Positions 1 through 9,600 of a stretch of DNA of 64,000 nucleotides are shown here, one piece after another. The stretch is from Leishmania donovani (taxonomy: Eukaryota; Euglenozoa; Kinetoplastea; Trypanosomatida; Trypanosomatidae). Position numbers and translations under genes: made by a program. Under the pieces are notes generated by a model. The model had not been told where the DNA came from. It worked only from the letters and a program-made list of their open reading frames with translations, and did no database searches. The stretch covers positions 709,446 through 773,445 of the forward strand of contig NC_018254.1 of NCBI RefSeq assembly GCF_000227135.1. Direction: 5' to 3'. How positions within the stretch are numbered: the stretch's first letter is position 1; each line of letters opens with the position of its first letter.

Positions 1-219
1 CGACTCCTCGCTCAGCTTCACGTTTACACTGCCCCAGTCCACGTTCTCGCGCACGTCATCCGTGTCCGCCACACGCTTGTCGCTCGGCGAGCGGCCAGTC
101 TTCGCGTATGACAGCACGCACAGCGCGCCGCGCGCGCTCAGCTTCGTGTCCTTCTCGAGCTTCAGCGCCCACTGCACCAGCTCGGGGGCGGTGAGGTTGC
201 GGTGGATGATCGGGGCCAT
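1..219 (-). CDS. PEPCK: Glycosomal-type phosphoenolpyruvate carboxykinase (ATP), N-terminal part, cut by window edge
   Basis: The minus-strand frame starts at an ATG at 219 and is open for 73 codons to the window edge. The peptide begins MAPIIHRNLTAPELVQWALK and contains the block SYAKTGRSP followed by DDVRENVDWGSVN. I recognise this as the start of the trypanosomatid ATP-dependent PEPCK, which converts oxaloacetate and ATP to phosphoenolpyruvate, CO2 and ADP. In Leishmania it acts in the glycosome, in succinic fermentation and gluconeogenesis. The catalytic P-loop and the C-terminal targeting signal lie outside the window, so activity and location cannot be checked here. It sits directly downstream of the NUP-1-like gene in the same transcription unit, the order I recall for trypanosomatids. 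A pyrimidine tract on the minus strand at 249-270 could serve its trans-splicing. Confidence 0.9.
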   Translation of the reverse strand, partial: MAPIIHRNLTAPELVQWALKLEKDTKLSARGALCVLSYAKTGRSPSDKRVADTDDVRENVDWGSVNVKLSEES

Positions 220-2516
220 GGTTGATGCCTTCGCGGGGTGGTGATTAGGTGGGTGGGGAGGGAGGGGGAGTTTTGTGATACGTGGGGCGAGGAGGCGCAG
301 TGTGTACGTCTGTTATCGTACTTTTTATCCTCTGGTTTCGTTGGTAGGCTTTGTAGAAAGTGTCGGCTGAGGAAGCTCAAGAGGCTGTCGCGTACGGCGT
401 AGAGAAGTTGTACATGGAGTCGGAGACAGCGGAGGGTACGAAGTTGAGAAAGATTCGGGCCATGGAAAGGCCGGGAGAGGACGACAAGGCTTGCGAGAGC
501 GCCAGCCGCTGCTAGCGGCAGAGGACACGCGGACAACCTCGAAGTGAAGAATGAATGAGAGCTGCACAAGACGCCACTCTGATAAGGCTGCTCCGCCGTC
601 TATCACGCGGTGGGCAGCGCGCGCGGCCAGTGACTAAAAGGTGATCGGAGCAACTTCTCAGCGGGCAATGATACGCCGGAGAAGGGGGGTGGAAGCTGCG
701 TTTTTTTTTCTTTTAATCCGGTGTGTCGAATCGATGTTCATCTGTGCGGCAGGCAGCGCCACGCTGAGGTGGGGCGCTGGCTTGTTGGAATGGGCGTGAT
801 GGTGGATGAACGATGACACGCTTTATGAGGTGCAAGGCTGGACAATGAGGAACCCGATGGTAGAATCGGAAGCCCGAAGGGCAAGAAATTTGTATTTTCT
901 TCTCAAGAGCCAAGGTCACCACGAATAGGTGGTGAACGAAGCTGAGCCGAAAAGAGGTGGATACTGTATACCTGTGTGCGCGCGTCTGTGTCGATATCCC
1001 TCTGGCGCGCGCGCAAGTCACTGGCACTCGAGGACACCTCAATTTAGATTTACGGTCGCTGAGTTGCTCACCATTGATGTCCTGGCGAGGCGCGAGACAG
1101 AAGAAATGCATTTTACATGCGCACAGGCAAGAATAGGAACAGACAGAGACAGTGAGCGAAACACAGCACCGTCGTGAGGGTGGGAGGTTGGACGTGCAGT
1201 CATCTTGGGAGCCGCCGCCACACCAACATTCACAGCAAAGGGTGACGCAGAAGCACACCGGTGGCCTGGTGGTGCAAGTGCGCGAAACCGAAGAGGACAT
1301 GGCGATTCGTGGAGGAAAGACCAGAGGGGGGAAGAAAAAAAAGAAGGGACTGCGTTGGAAGGTGATGGGCAGCGCGAAAGCGAGCGGAAGACCGAGATGA
1401 GTGCACAGGGAGGGAGGGAGGACGTACGGGAGGAGCTCTTGTCAGGCGACGCCTTTTCCGTTCTCGTCTCGTACGTGAAGCACAGCAATGCAAACGCATA
1501 GCTCCACCATCACCACAACCACAACCTCCTCTGTGAGTTCACACCGTAGACCAAAAACGCCACGCGAGAATGCGAGGAGCGGGTAAAGAAGGAGGTGATG
1601 AGATCACAGCTCGGAGCAAGTACATCAACATATGCAAGCACGCATGCACCGTTGAGAAGAGAAGGAGGCGGGGTTCAGCTGATGCACCACAACGACGGTA
1701 GGCGATATCGCAAAACAGAAGAGAGGGGGGCGCGCAGCACAAGGAGACGGGAATGGGGGAAGGAAGAGTCGAGAAGAACATGCCGAAGGGGTGCCAAGTG
1801 CCTGAAGCATCTGCGCCAAGGCGCAGCGGTGCGAAGACAGCGCGAGAGGACAGACCACGAGGGGTGTGAGAAATCAAGCTATAAAAGCTGAGCAGCGGGG
1901 GAAAGAGGAAGGGAGAAGAGCACTAGAATGTCCGCCTCGACCCATGTCGGGGTTTCGTGCGGTGTGTATACCGGTGCCTGTCTGAGGTCCGTCTGCGCGC
2001 ATACGTACATCTCTGCCAAAGGCCCCCTCTTCCCTCACCACCACCGCCACCGCCCCCCCTGCGTTTCTTTTCGAAGATACACAGCGGTCAAGCGCACGCA
2101 CCACACTCGCATACACAATGTGCAACACAGATGAGGAGACGAAAAGGACGACAGCACAGGTGAGGAGAGAGCGAGAGCGAGAAAGGCGATCGTGGGCAAG
2201 AGAGCGGAACAAGGGCGGAGAGGTCGGAGCAGATGATTGGGGCAAAGAGAAGCGGTCGTGAGGGAGGGGGCCAAGCACGCCGGCCAGCCAGACTGGCCAA
2301 ACACATCAAGCACGAGGAGAGGCACCATATCGAGGGGGAAGGGAGATAAAGGGGTGTTCGGCGTGGCCCGTCTTCTTCTGCCGCACCGGCATGAGTGGTC
2401 AGATGCGTGCGGGCACGGGTGAGCGGGAGACTCGGCATTGCCCCACGTGGCAGGTGCAAGTCGCTCTTCGAGTAGGCTCCGCTTACGCGCGGCTCTGCTG
2501 TGGGGTGACCTTGCCG
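220..2516. other. Intergenic region: 3' UTR of the NUP-1-like gene and 5' UTR of PEPCK
   Basis: This 2.3 kb spacer has only short overlapping ORFs of biased composition and no credible gene. Purine-rich runs on the plus strand, such as 249-270 and 1320-1345, are polypyrimidine tracts on the transcribed strand and are candidate trans-splicing or polyadenylation signals. No RNA gene was recognised. Confidence 0.6.
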
Positions 2517-5500
2517 TTATGAGTTCGTGCTGGAGCGAGCTCGCTTCCGAGTAGTGGCCGGCACAGAGGCGCCCGCAAAAGACTTGCGCCCAGGGACATT
2601 AGACGGAGACGATGGCGCACTCCGCTCTGTCGACGACGATGGGCGATGGGCAGGGCAACTCTTTGCGCCCCTCCAGCTACCGCTAGCGCTGGTCCGTCGG
2701 TGAGTCACCGGGGGCGGCGCTGAATCGGTCGAGGGGCCCGCAGAGTCCGCCTGCTTGCCTTCGCCGCTACCATCGCTGTCGTCTGCGACCTCGTCTAGGT
2801 TCGGCATGCGCGGTGCTGGTGACACCATGGCAACGGCAGCGTGCGGCTGTCCATTGACGGCAGCGCGAGTTCGCGGCGTCAGCGGGGTCAGAGTTGGCAC
2901 AGAAGCCGATAGCGCCTCTGCATCCGGACTGCCCATCCCGCTGCTCAGAGGGGGAACCGTGGTGGAGACTGCACCACGGTTACCACGCCTTGCCACTGCA
3001 GCCATGGTGAACGCGTTGATGGTGTCCGCATATTCGGCGACAAGGCCTTCAGCGCGCTCCAAGGCGGCTGTCTTGGCGGCCAGCTGATCCTCGAGCGTGT
3101 CCATGGCAGCGCGGGATTCAAGCTGAGCAGCCTGAACCTTCTCGAGCGCCACCTCACGGTCGTGTACGAGGGTTTGCAAGTGCTCGATGCGGGAGTTCAG
3201 CACATCTTGCGGCGATGGCCTCGACGAAGACAGATTGAGATCGGAGTTGCTGAGGGCAGCAGTGAGGCTATCGCGACGGCTGCGAGCTTTGCTGCTGCCG
3301 CCTGTGCCACCGCCGTACTGTGCCTGGGTGGCAGCCAGCTGTGTCGTGATGCCGCTGAGGCTCTCTCGCAGCGCCTCCTGCCGCCGCGCCGCCTGAAGCT
3401 CTGGTGCGGCCTTGCTCAGCACGAGGTCCCGCATTCGTGCCTTCACCTCCTCCAGCTCCGCCTCCCGCACCTTCAGTTGTTGGCGGAGCTGCTTAAGCTC
3501 CTGCATCGTGCCGCCACCCGCGGCTGTCGCCATGAGCTCCAACTCACTGTAGCGCTGCTCCAGCTCCACATAGTCAGCGCGTAGCGTCGCCAGATCCTCG
3601 CGCAGGTGCTCCGACTCTGCAGCCTTGGCGCGCAGCTCACTGACCTGCTGCTCCAGTGCCGCGCAGGCCTGCCGCAGCGTCGCCTCTCGTCCCTCCAGCT
3701 CGCGGGCCTGCCGGCGACTGAGCATGAGGTCTGCCTGCAAGCTAGACACCTGCAGAATTTGAGCCTGTTCGATAGCCTCTAAAGTGGAAGGTGCCGTTGT
3801 GAAGCGCTGCGCTGCATTCTCGGCAGACGTAGCTGACAGAGACAGCGACTTCGGCGTCACGGAGCCACTTACATTGCTGCAGGCACGCGAACTGGGCTCA
3901 AGACGCGAAGTGCGTAGCAGCCGGTCTGCCTCTCGGGTAAGTCGATGATTCTCATCCTGCAGCTTGCGCAGTACAGCCTCCTGTTCCTTGAGATCCTTCT
4001 CGACCGCAGCCAGCTGCTCTTCTGCGCGCAGCTGCGCTGCAGTGGCGCGCGCTTCAGCACGGCGCGCCTCCACAACCTCTGCTGTGGTGACTGCCGTCCT
4101 CTGCCTGAGCTGCTCCTCGAACTCGGCCTGTGCCGACGCGATCTTTTCCGACGCGTCATCAATGGCGGCAGACAAGTTGTCGGCGCGGTCTCGCTCACTC
4201 ATCAGGTCGCTTGCCAGTGCATCCATCGCAGAGCGTAAGTTGGTCAGGTCCACCTCCTTGTCCGCCAGTGTTCTTCGAAGATCCGCAATGGTGTTCGTCG
4301 CGGCCGCCTGCTCATCTATCAACCGCACAAAGGCCGCCTCTGCACGGTTGGCGGACACCGCGCGACACAGAGGAGATGTGCCCAGCACATATGACCCGCT
4401 GTTCGACTCCGTCTCCACTGCATCGTCGTTCTCTGACTCCGTGGTGCGACCCCGCCGACGCCGCCGCCGCTCGCGTCCGCCGTTTGTCCTGGTGAAGGAG
4501 TTCGGCATTGCACCTCGATCCAAAGCTTCGAGGCGCTGTTCCATGGCAGCAACCCACTCCAGAGCTCGAGTCCACGGCGAAAGGATTTCCTGCACACTCG
4601 TTCCTGTGCCCGACGCGCCGTCCGTCTGGGAAGCCGACTGTTGCACCGCTACCTCAGCGACTCTGCAGAACGCCCTTGACATGTCTACCACATGAGCCAT
4701 GCCAAGACGAACCTGCGTAGTTTGAACATCAAAGGCCGACGTCGTCGTCGCCAGCGCGTCCTGGAGACGCTCTTCATCACGATATTGTGCATCCTGCGCC
4801 TCCGCAGCGCGATCCAGCTCTTTCTGTGTCGCCAAAAGCTGCGCCACCACGTCGGCTTTGTCCGACACGGCGGCTGCCAGTGCCTTCTGCAGCCGTGTAA
4901 CCTCATCGGTGAGCACCGCCCGGGCGTCATTTAGTTCCGATGCATCATAGTTCAGCTGCTCAACAAGAGCCTCCTGCTCGGCGAGCCGTGCCACCGTGCG
5001 CTCCAGCGTCGCCTGCACGTCCTCGCTGCGCTGCAGCACCTCCGCCAGCTCCGCAGCTGTTCCGTTCAGCGTTTCCCGCAGCGCCGATGCCTCCGCCTCC
5101 GCGGCCTCGCTGCGCCGTGCCTCCGCCGCGCACCGCTCCTCAAGCGAGGCAGCAGCGCTCTCACCGTCCGTCTGCCTCGACGCAAACGTCGTCACAGCGG
5201 CGCGTGAGGTCGACAGCTTCTCCCTCAGCTGCGCGTTCTCCGCCGTCAGCGCCGCCACGCGCGCCATCAGCTCGGCTTCAGTGACCTCCGCTGCCGTGTG
5301 CATGACCTCGCGCTTGCCCTCCGCGTCCGCAGCACGCGCCTCCAGCTCCGCTACAGCGCGAGTCGCGCGCGCCAGCTCCTCCACCGTGCGCGCGTGCTCT
5401 GCCGCCAGCTGCTCCTTCGCCTCTGAATACACCTGCAGCCGCTGCTCGGCATCGCACACCTCGGAAGCAGTGCGGTCCAGCGCAGCAAGCGCCGTGCTGA

Positions 5501-8500
5501 GCTCAACGTCCTTGCTGCGTACCGCGGCCTCGGCTTCCTCTAGGCACGCCTGCAGACGCTGCTGCGCGGCAGCCGCATCCGACGCGCGGTCCTCTGCCGC
5601 GGAGATCTTTCCGCGAAGTCCGGCTGCCTCTTCGCAAAGCGCGTCACGCTCGCTCGTGAGCAGCAGCACGGACCGCTGCGCAGTAGCCAGCTCATCCTGC
5701 AGCCTTGTGCTCTCAGCACTCAGAACCCCCACAAGTGACTCCTGCTCGGCGAGCCGTGCCACCGTGCGCTCCAGCGTCGCCTGCACGTCCTCGCTGCGCT
5801 GCAGCACCTCCGCCAGCTCCGCAGCTGTTCCGTTCAGCGTTTCCCGCAGCGCCGATGCCTCCGCCTCCGCGGCCTCGCTGCGCCGTGCCTCCGCCGCGCA
5901 CCGCTCCTCAAGCGAGGCAGCAGCGCTCTCACCGTCCGTCTGCCTCGACGCAAACGTCGTCACAGCGGCGCGTGAGGTCGACAGCTTCTCCCTCAGCTGC
6001 GCGTTCTCCGCCGTCAGCGCCGCCACGCGCGCCATCAGCTCGGCTTCAGTGACCTCCGCTGCCGTGTGCATGACCTCGCGCTTGCCCTCCGCGTCCGCAG
6101 CACGCGCCTCCAGCTCCGCTACAGCGCGAGTCGCGCGCGCCAGCTCCTCCACCGTGCGCGCGTGCTCTGCCGACAGCTCCTTGACGCGGTGCTGAGCGTC
6201 CTCCAGCTGATATGCAAGCGAGTCCAGCGCCGCATTCATAGCGCGCAGCTCCGACTCAGCAGCAGTCGAAGGATGGGCGGGCGGCGGTGTCGGAAGGCTG
6301 CTCGCTGCGTCCCGCGCAGCCCTCTCCAGCTCCTCTACGTGCGCTTGCAGCTGCTCCACCGCGCGCTGGTGCTCCGCACACCGCTCCCGGTGCGCCTCCT
6401 CGGACGCTCGGAGCCGCTTTTCCTGCGCCTGCGTTGCCACCAGCTCGTCCCTCAGAGCCGCCATGACCTCCTCTAGGTGCGCCTGCTGCGCCGCTGCAGC
6501 CGCCTCGGCCTCGGCCAGCGCGCGGGACTGTGACGCCAGCTCCGCCTCCAGCGTGTTTACCTCCGCCTTCAGGTCAGCCTCCACGCGCACGCGCTCCGAC
6601 TGCAGGGCTGCTATGGTCTGCTTCATCTGCTCGATGCACTGGTGCGCTGCCTCGAGGGCAGCGATGTCCTCTTGTTTTTGCCATTCCCTATCATCTGCAC
6701 GGACGTCTAAAGGCGCCCTCACAGCCGAGGAGCGGCTCTGCAGCTGTTCCTCCGCGTGCGCTGGTGGTGATATGAGAAGGGCGCGCCGCTCGTCCGGCAA
6801 GCGTCGAACCTCGCCTATGATGTCATCGCGGTCGCTGACAACAGCATCGCGCTGAGAGCGCAGACTTGCGAGCTCAGCCTCCGATTCCTGCCGCTGCTGT
6901 GATGCCTCGCTCTCTGCTGATGCAGCTGGTGTGTGGATCAATGTCCTCTCCGCTTCTGCGCCGCCGTGCCGATGCCGCTGGTGCTGCTCCCCCTGCTCGA
7001 GCTCCTCGATGCGTTGTCGGAGCTCACGGAGCTGGGACTCTAGGCTCTCACGTGTGTCGCGGAGATCCTGCAACTCCGAGGTAGCGCTGAGCAGCTGCTC
7101 CTGCGCCACATGAAGGCTTTCAGCGAGCTGCTGGTTTCCGCTGATCGCGACGTCAAGCTGCTCTTGGCGCAGTTGGTTCGCACGCTCTGCTAGCTCCAAC
7201 TCCCTCTCCAGATGATTGACGAGAGACTGCATCTGTTCATTGCGGGCTTGCATGCTCTGTCGCTCCTCCAGTCCAGTGGTGAGCGAGTGGCGAAGCTCCT
7301 CCTGAGCCTGCTGCGCGCTGTGATGGTGCTGCTGCTCTTTCTCCTGGAGTGCAGCTACCTGCGCCTCTGCCTTGGCAAGGGCGGCGGTGAGGTCATCGTA
7401 AGACGCTTGAAGTGATGCGTAGTCTTTCTTTGAGATCGGCGCGCGCTGGGTGAGGGCAGCCACTAGCTCGTCTTCCGCGCTCTGCATATCTGCGCACTGC
7501 TGCCGCAGTTGCGCAATCGTGTCGAGCAGCTCTGCGCGATCGGCCGTGGCAGTGGCACTCGCTTCAGCGTGTGCGGCCAGCGCTGCTTTGTGAGCTGTGT
7601 GTTCCTCTTCGAGGCGGTGGCTGAGAGATGTGTTTAGGCACTGGAGCTCCTCGAGCGCAGTGTGCAGCGCAGCAGACGCCGCTTCAGCCCCATCCTGCAA
7701 CTCCTCCGCGCTCGGTAGATCACGTGACGGCGACGTGTGGGGCGCTGCAGCACCCTCACCGGAGATGTTCGCGCTTCGCCGGCCGTGCTCAGCTGCAGTA
7801 GTGCTGGAGCTGCGGCGCTGCGACGACGCAGCAGCTGCCCTCTCGCACTCCTGCTGCAGCTCACGCAGCTGCGCATCTTTCAGAGCCAACTGAGACTGGT
7901 AGAAATGGACAGCGATGGAGGGGTCAGCGCCGCTCAGCACGGACATCTTGGCCTGCATGTTGCGGGCATGCCCCTCAGCCTCGGCGAGTTTCTGGCGCAG
8001 TTGAGCGTTGTCCTCCCGCACTTTCAGCAAAGCATCGCTCGCCCTCTCCTGTTCGCGCCGGAGCGCGTCGATTTCCACGTACCTGTTGTGCAGCTCCTCC
8101 TTCAGGTGGGCAACCTCGCCACGGTACTGGTCGCGCTTTGCGTACGCCGCCGAGAGGTACCCGCTGTACTGCCTCGATGATTCCTGCAGGTGGGAGGCGT
8201 AGTTGTAGAGCTCACTGCCGCTGAGGTGATCAATGTCGCGGTGGGCGAGCGACGTCAAGTCGCCGGCGTCGGCGTGGGTGGAGAGCGGCCGCGACGTCGA
8301 CACACCACTGGTAGCAGCATAAACAGCCGACGACGTGGGTACTCCAAAGCCCGCGAAGCCGGCTGTGGTGGCGCTAGGTCGTGGTGCCTGCGTCGCTGGT
8401 GGAGGCGGCGGCACCGCAGGCACTCGCGATTGCGCCAGCTCCCGCACACTAATCGGTCGGGCAAGATCGGCAGAGAGCACGCCAGCGGGCGGTGGACGTG

Positions 8501-8627
8501 CGGGTTGCGCAGCGTAGGAAGGAGAAGGCAAAGAGGTGCGGGAGCCGGACATGGTGGCCGGTTGTCCATCGCAGCAGAGCGCGGACTGCTGGTGCGTACC
8601 AGCTTTGTAAAAGTTGTTGCCCCACAT
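2517..8627 (-). CDS. NUP-1: Large repeat-containing coiled-coil protein, probable nuclear lamina protein NUP-1
   Basis: A 2036-aa protein from the ATG at 8627; a second ATG at 8552 (MSGSRTSL) in good context gives 2011 aa. The N-terminal ~130 residues are Pro/Ala/Ser-rich. Residues ~140-1500 are almost continuous heptad coiled coil rich in Ala, Glu, Arg and Gln. The C-terminal quarter returns to low-complexity Ser/Pro/Thr sequence with a basic end (TRKRARSS) that could be a nuclear localisation signal. Two ~146-residue blocks (about 817-963 and 1073-1219) are essentially identical. T. brucei NUP-1, a lamin-like nuclear-periphery coiled-coil protein, is known for near-perfect repeats of about this length and, as I recall, lies next to PEPCK. 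Synteny, architecture and repeat length support this call, not a conserved catalytic motif. Generic myosin- or golgin-like coiled coils are the alternative. Assembly may have collapsed further repeat copies. Confidence 0.75.
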   Translation of the reverse strand: MWGNNFYKAGTHQQSALCCDGQPATMSGSRTSLPSPSYAAQPARPPPAGVLSADLARPISVRELAQSRVPAVPPPPPATQAPRPSATTAGFAGFGVPTSSAVYAATSGVSTSRPLSTHADAGDLTSLAHRDIDHLSGSELYNYASHLQESSRQYSGYLSAAYAKRDQYRGEVAHLKEELHNRYVEIDALRREQERASDALLKVREDNAQLRQKLAEAEGHARNMQAKMSVLSGADPSIAVHFYQSQLALKDAQLRELQQECERAAAASSQRRSSSTTAAEHGRRSANISGEGAAAPHTSPSRDLPSAEELQDGAEAASAALHTALEELQCLNTSLSHRLEEEHTAHKAALAAHAEASATATADRAELLDTIAQLRQQCADMQSAEDELVAALTQRAPISKKDYASLQASYDDLTAALAKAEAQVAALQEKEQQHHHSAQQAQEELRHSLTTGLEERQSMQARNEQMQSLVNHLERELELAERANQLRQEQLDVAISGNQQLAESLHVAQEQLLSATSELQDLRDTRESLESQLRELRQRIEELEQGEQHQRHRHGGAEAERTLIHTPAASAESEASQQRQESEAELASLRSQRDAVVSDRDDIIGEVRRLPDERRALLISPPAHAEEQLQSRSSAVRAPLDVRADDREWQKQEDIAALEAAHQCIEQMKQTIAALQSERVRVEADLKAEVNTLEAELASQSRALAEAEAAAAAQQAHLEEVMAALRDELVATQAQEKRLRASEEAHRERCAEHQRAVEQLQAHVEELERAARDAASSLPTPPPAHPSTAAESELRAMNAALDSLAYQLEDAQHRVKELSAEHARTVEELARATRAVAELEARAADAEGKREVMHTAAEVTEAELMARVAALTAENAQLREKLSTSRAAVTTFASRQTDGESAAASLEERCAAEARRSEAAEAEASALRETLNGTAAELAEVLQRSEDVQATLERTVARLAEQESLVGVLSAESTRLQDELATAQRSVLLLTSERDALCEEAAGLRGKISAAEDRASDAAAAQQRLQACLEEAEAAVRSKDVELSTALAALDRTASEVCDAEQRLQVYSEAKEQLAAEHARTVEELARATRAVAELEARAADAEGKREVMHTAAEVTEAELMARVAALTAENAQLREKLSTSRAAVTTFASRQTDGESAAASLEERCAAEARRSEAAEAEASALRETLNGTAAELAEVLQRSEDVQATLERTVARLAEQEALVEQLNYDASELNDARAVLTDEVTRLQKALAAAVSDKADVVAQLLATQKELDRAAEAQDAQYRDEERLQDALATTTSAFDVQTTQVRLGMAHVVDMSRAFCRVAEVAVQQSASQTDGASGTGTSVQEILSPWTRALEWVAAMEQRLEALDRGAMPNSFTRTNGGRERRRRRRGRTTESENDDAVETESNSGSYVLGTSPLCRAVSANRAEAAFVRLIDEQAAATNTIADLRRTLADKEVDLTNLRSAMDALASDLMSERDRADNLSAAIDDASEKIASAQAEFEEQLRQRTAVTTAEVVEARRAEARATAAQLRAEEQLAAVEKDLKEQEAVLRKLQDENHRLTREADRLLRTSRLEPSSRACSNVSGSVTPKSLSLSATSAENAAQRFTTAPSTLEAIEQAQILQVSSLQADLMLSRRQARELEGREATLRQACAALEQQVSELRAKAAESEHLREDLATLRADYVELEQRYSELELMATAAGGGTMQELKQLRQQLKVREAELEEVKARMRDLVLSKAAPELQAARRQEALRESLSGITTQLAATQAQYGGGTGGSSKARSRRDSLTAALSNSDLNLSSSRPSPQDVLNSRIEHLQTLVHDREVALEKVQAAQLESRAAMDTLEDQLAAKTAALERAEGLVAEYADTINAFTMAAVARRGNRGAVSTTVPPLSSGMGSPDAEALSASVPTLTPLTPRTRAAVNGQPHAAVAMVSPAPRMPNLDEVADDSDGSGEGKQADSAGPSTDSAPPPVTHRRTSASGSWRGAKSCPAHRPSSSTERSAPSSPSNVPGRKSFAGASVPATTRKRARSSTNS
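4971..5410 (-). repeat. NUP-1 internal repeat, copy A (C-terminal copy)
   Basis: About 440 bp identical, as far as I could read, to 5739-6178, offset by exactly 768 bp (256 codons), so the frame is kept. It encodes ~146 residues of coiled coil. Identity falls away abruptly at both edges, and the ~110 codons between the copies are unique. Confidence 0.93.
5739..6178 (-). repeat. NUP-1 internal repeat, copy B (N-terminal copy)
   Basis: Partner of the copy at 4971-5410. Third codon positions are also identical, which points to recent duplication or gene conversion and not to purifying selection on protein alone. Confidence 0.93.
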
Positions 8628-9600
8628 GCGCAAGCCGTGTGCCTAGTGTATCTAATCGCTCTATATACAGAGAGAAATAGATCGCTGTAGCTCGCCTCCC
8701 TTCTCGTCCTCTTCTTCGCCACGATTCTGACCGTGTGGAGTGTGCGCGTCGGCTGGTTCGCTCCTGGCGTATGCGCCTCGCCGAATCCTTCTTTGGTAAG
8801 CCTTTTTGTGTTGCTCTTCTTTAATCCGCCTTCGTTAGTTTCCCTTTCCGTTGTTGCTGAGTTCTCGGTTGTCTTGTGTGTGTGTGTGTGTGTGTGCCTA
8901 CGCACTCCACGTGAACCGGCAAATGAACGGCCCACAGCAACTGTGATGCCACGCGGCACGTTGATGTCACCTCCTCCCCGTACCCTTCACACGCGTGCCC
9001 TGGAGGTATGTGGCTGAGTTCTCTGTGAATTAGAACGCTGCGCTTCTGGATGGCGGTGATTCTTTCACGGAGCATGCATCGATGCGCAAGGCGGGAAACC
9101 AAAAAGGCACAAGACAGAGTGTGTGAGACATACAGGATTGTGAGGTCACCCAAAACGAAACCCCTCCAGCACACCCGCCCATCCACACACAGCCGCAGCA
9201 GAAGTGTATGTGGGGTTGATGGCTGCCGCTTTCCGTGAGCTGGTGACGTTGGCGTGGGCATCGTCTTCCTCTTCTGTTTTCCGCCCTTTTCGGTGCGTCC
9301 TTTGCTTCTTTTTCTTGGCTAAGCGCCTTGTGTGAACAACCGTCGTTACCAACGATGAGACATAGACCCGCTCTCATGCATGTGCGTGGGCGCGGGCACA
9401 GACACGCACATCCCACTCGCCCCTCTTTCTCCTTCCTCATTCAGTGGCACAGGCACGTGAGCAGAGCAAGTGTACACCTGCGCTTACACGTATGCGTCAT
9501 GCGCAACGGTGGTGGCTGTGGCAAGAAAGGTATGGGGCTCTCGCAATCCTTGCTCGCCCTAGCCCCACCCCGACCTGCGCATCAGCGCGATCTAGCAACG
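8628..9600. other. Intergenic region between the YchF-like gene and the NUP-1-like gene
   Basis: No credible ORF. It contains a (TG)11 run at 8875-8896. A weak minus-strand pyrimidine tract at about 8667-8680 with an AG at 8661-8662 is a possible splice acceptor for the NUP-1-like gene. The ATG at 8627 would then be the first start codon. Confidence 0.5.
8875..8896. repeat. (TG)11 microsatellite
   Basis: Uninterrupted TG dinucleotides on the plus strand, so CA repeats in the transcript, in the spacer upstream of the NUP-1-like gene. Confidence 0.95.

Noticed and set aside
4996..6195. Plus-strand ORF of 399 codons, Ser/Ala/Cys-rich, opposite the NUP-1-like gene
   Set aside because: Its apparent internal repeats only reflect the repeats of the real minus-strand gene; extreme Ser/Ala/Arg bias.
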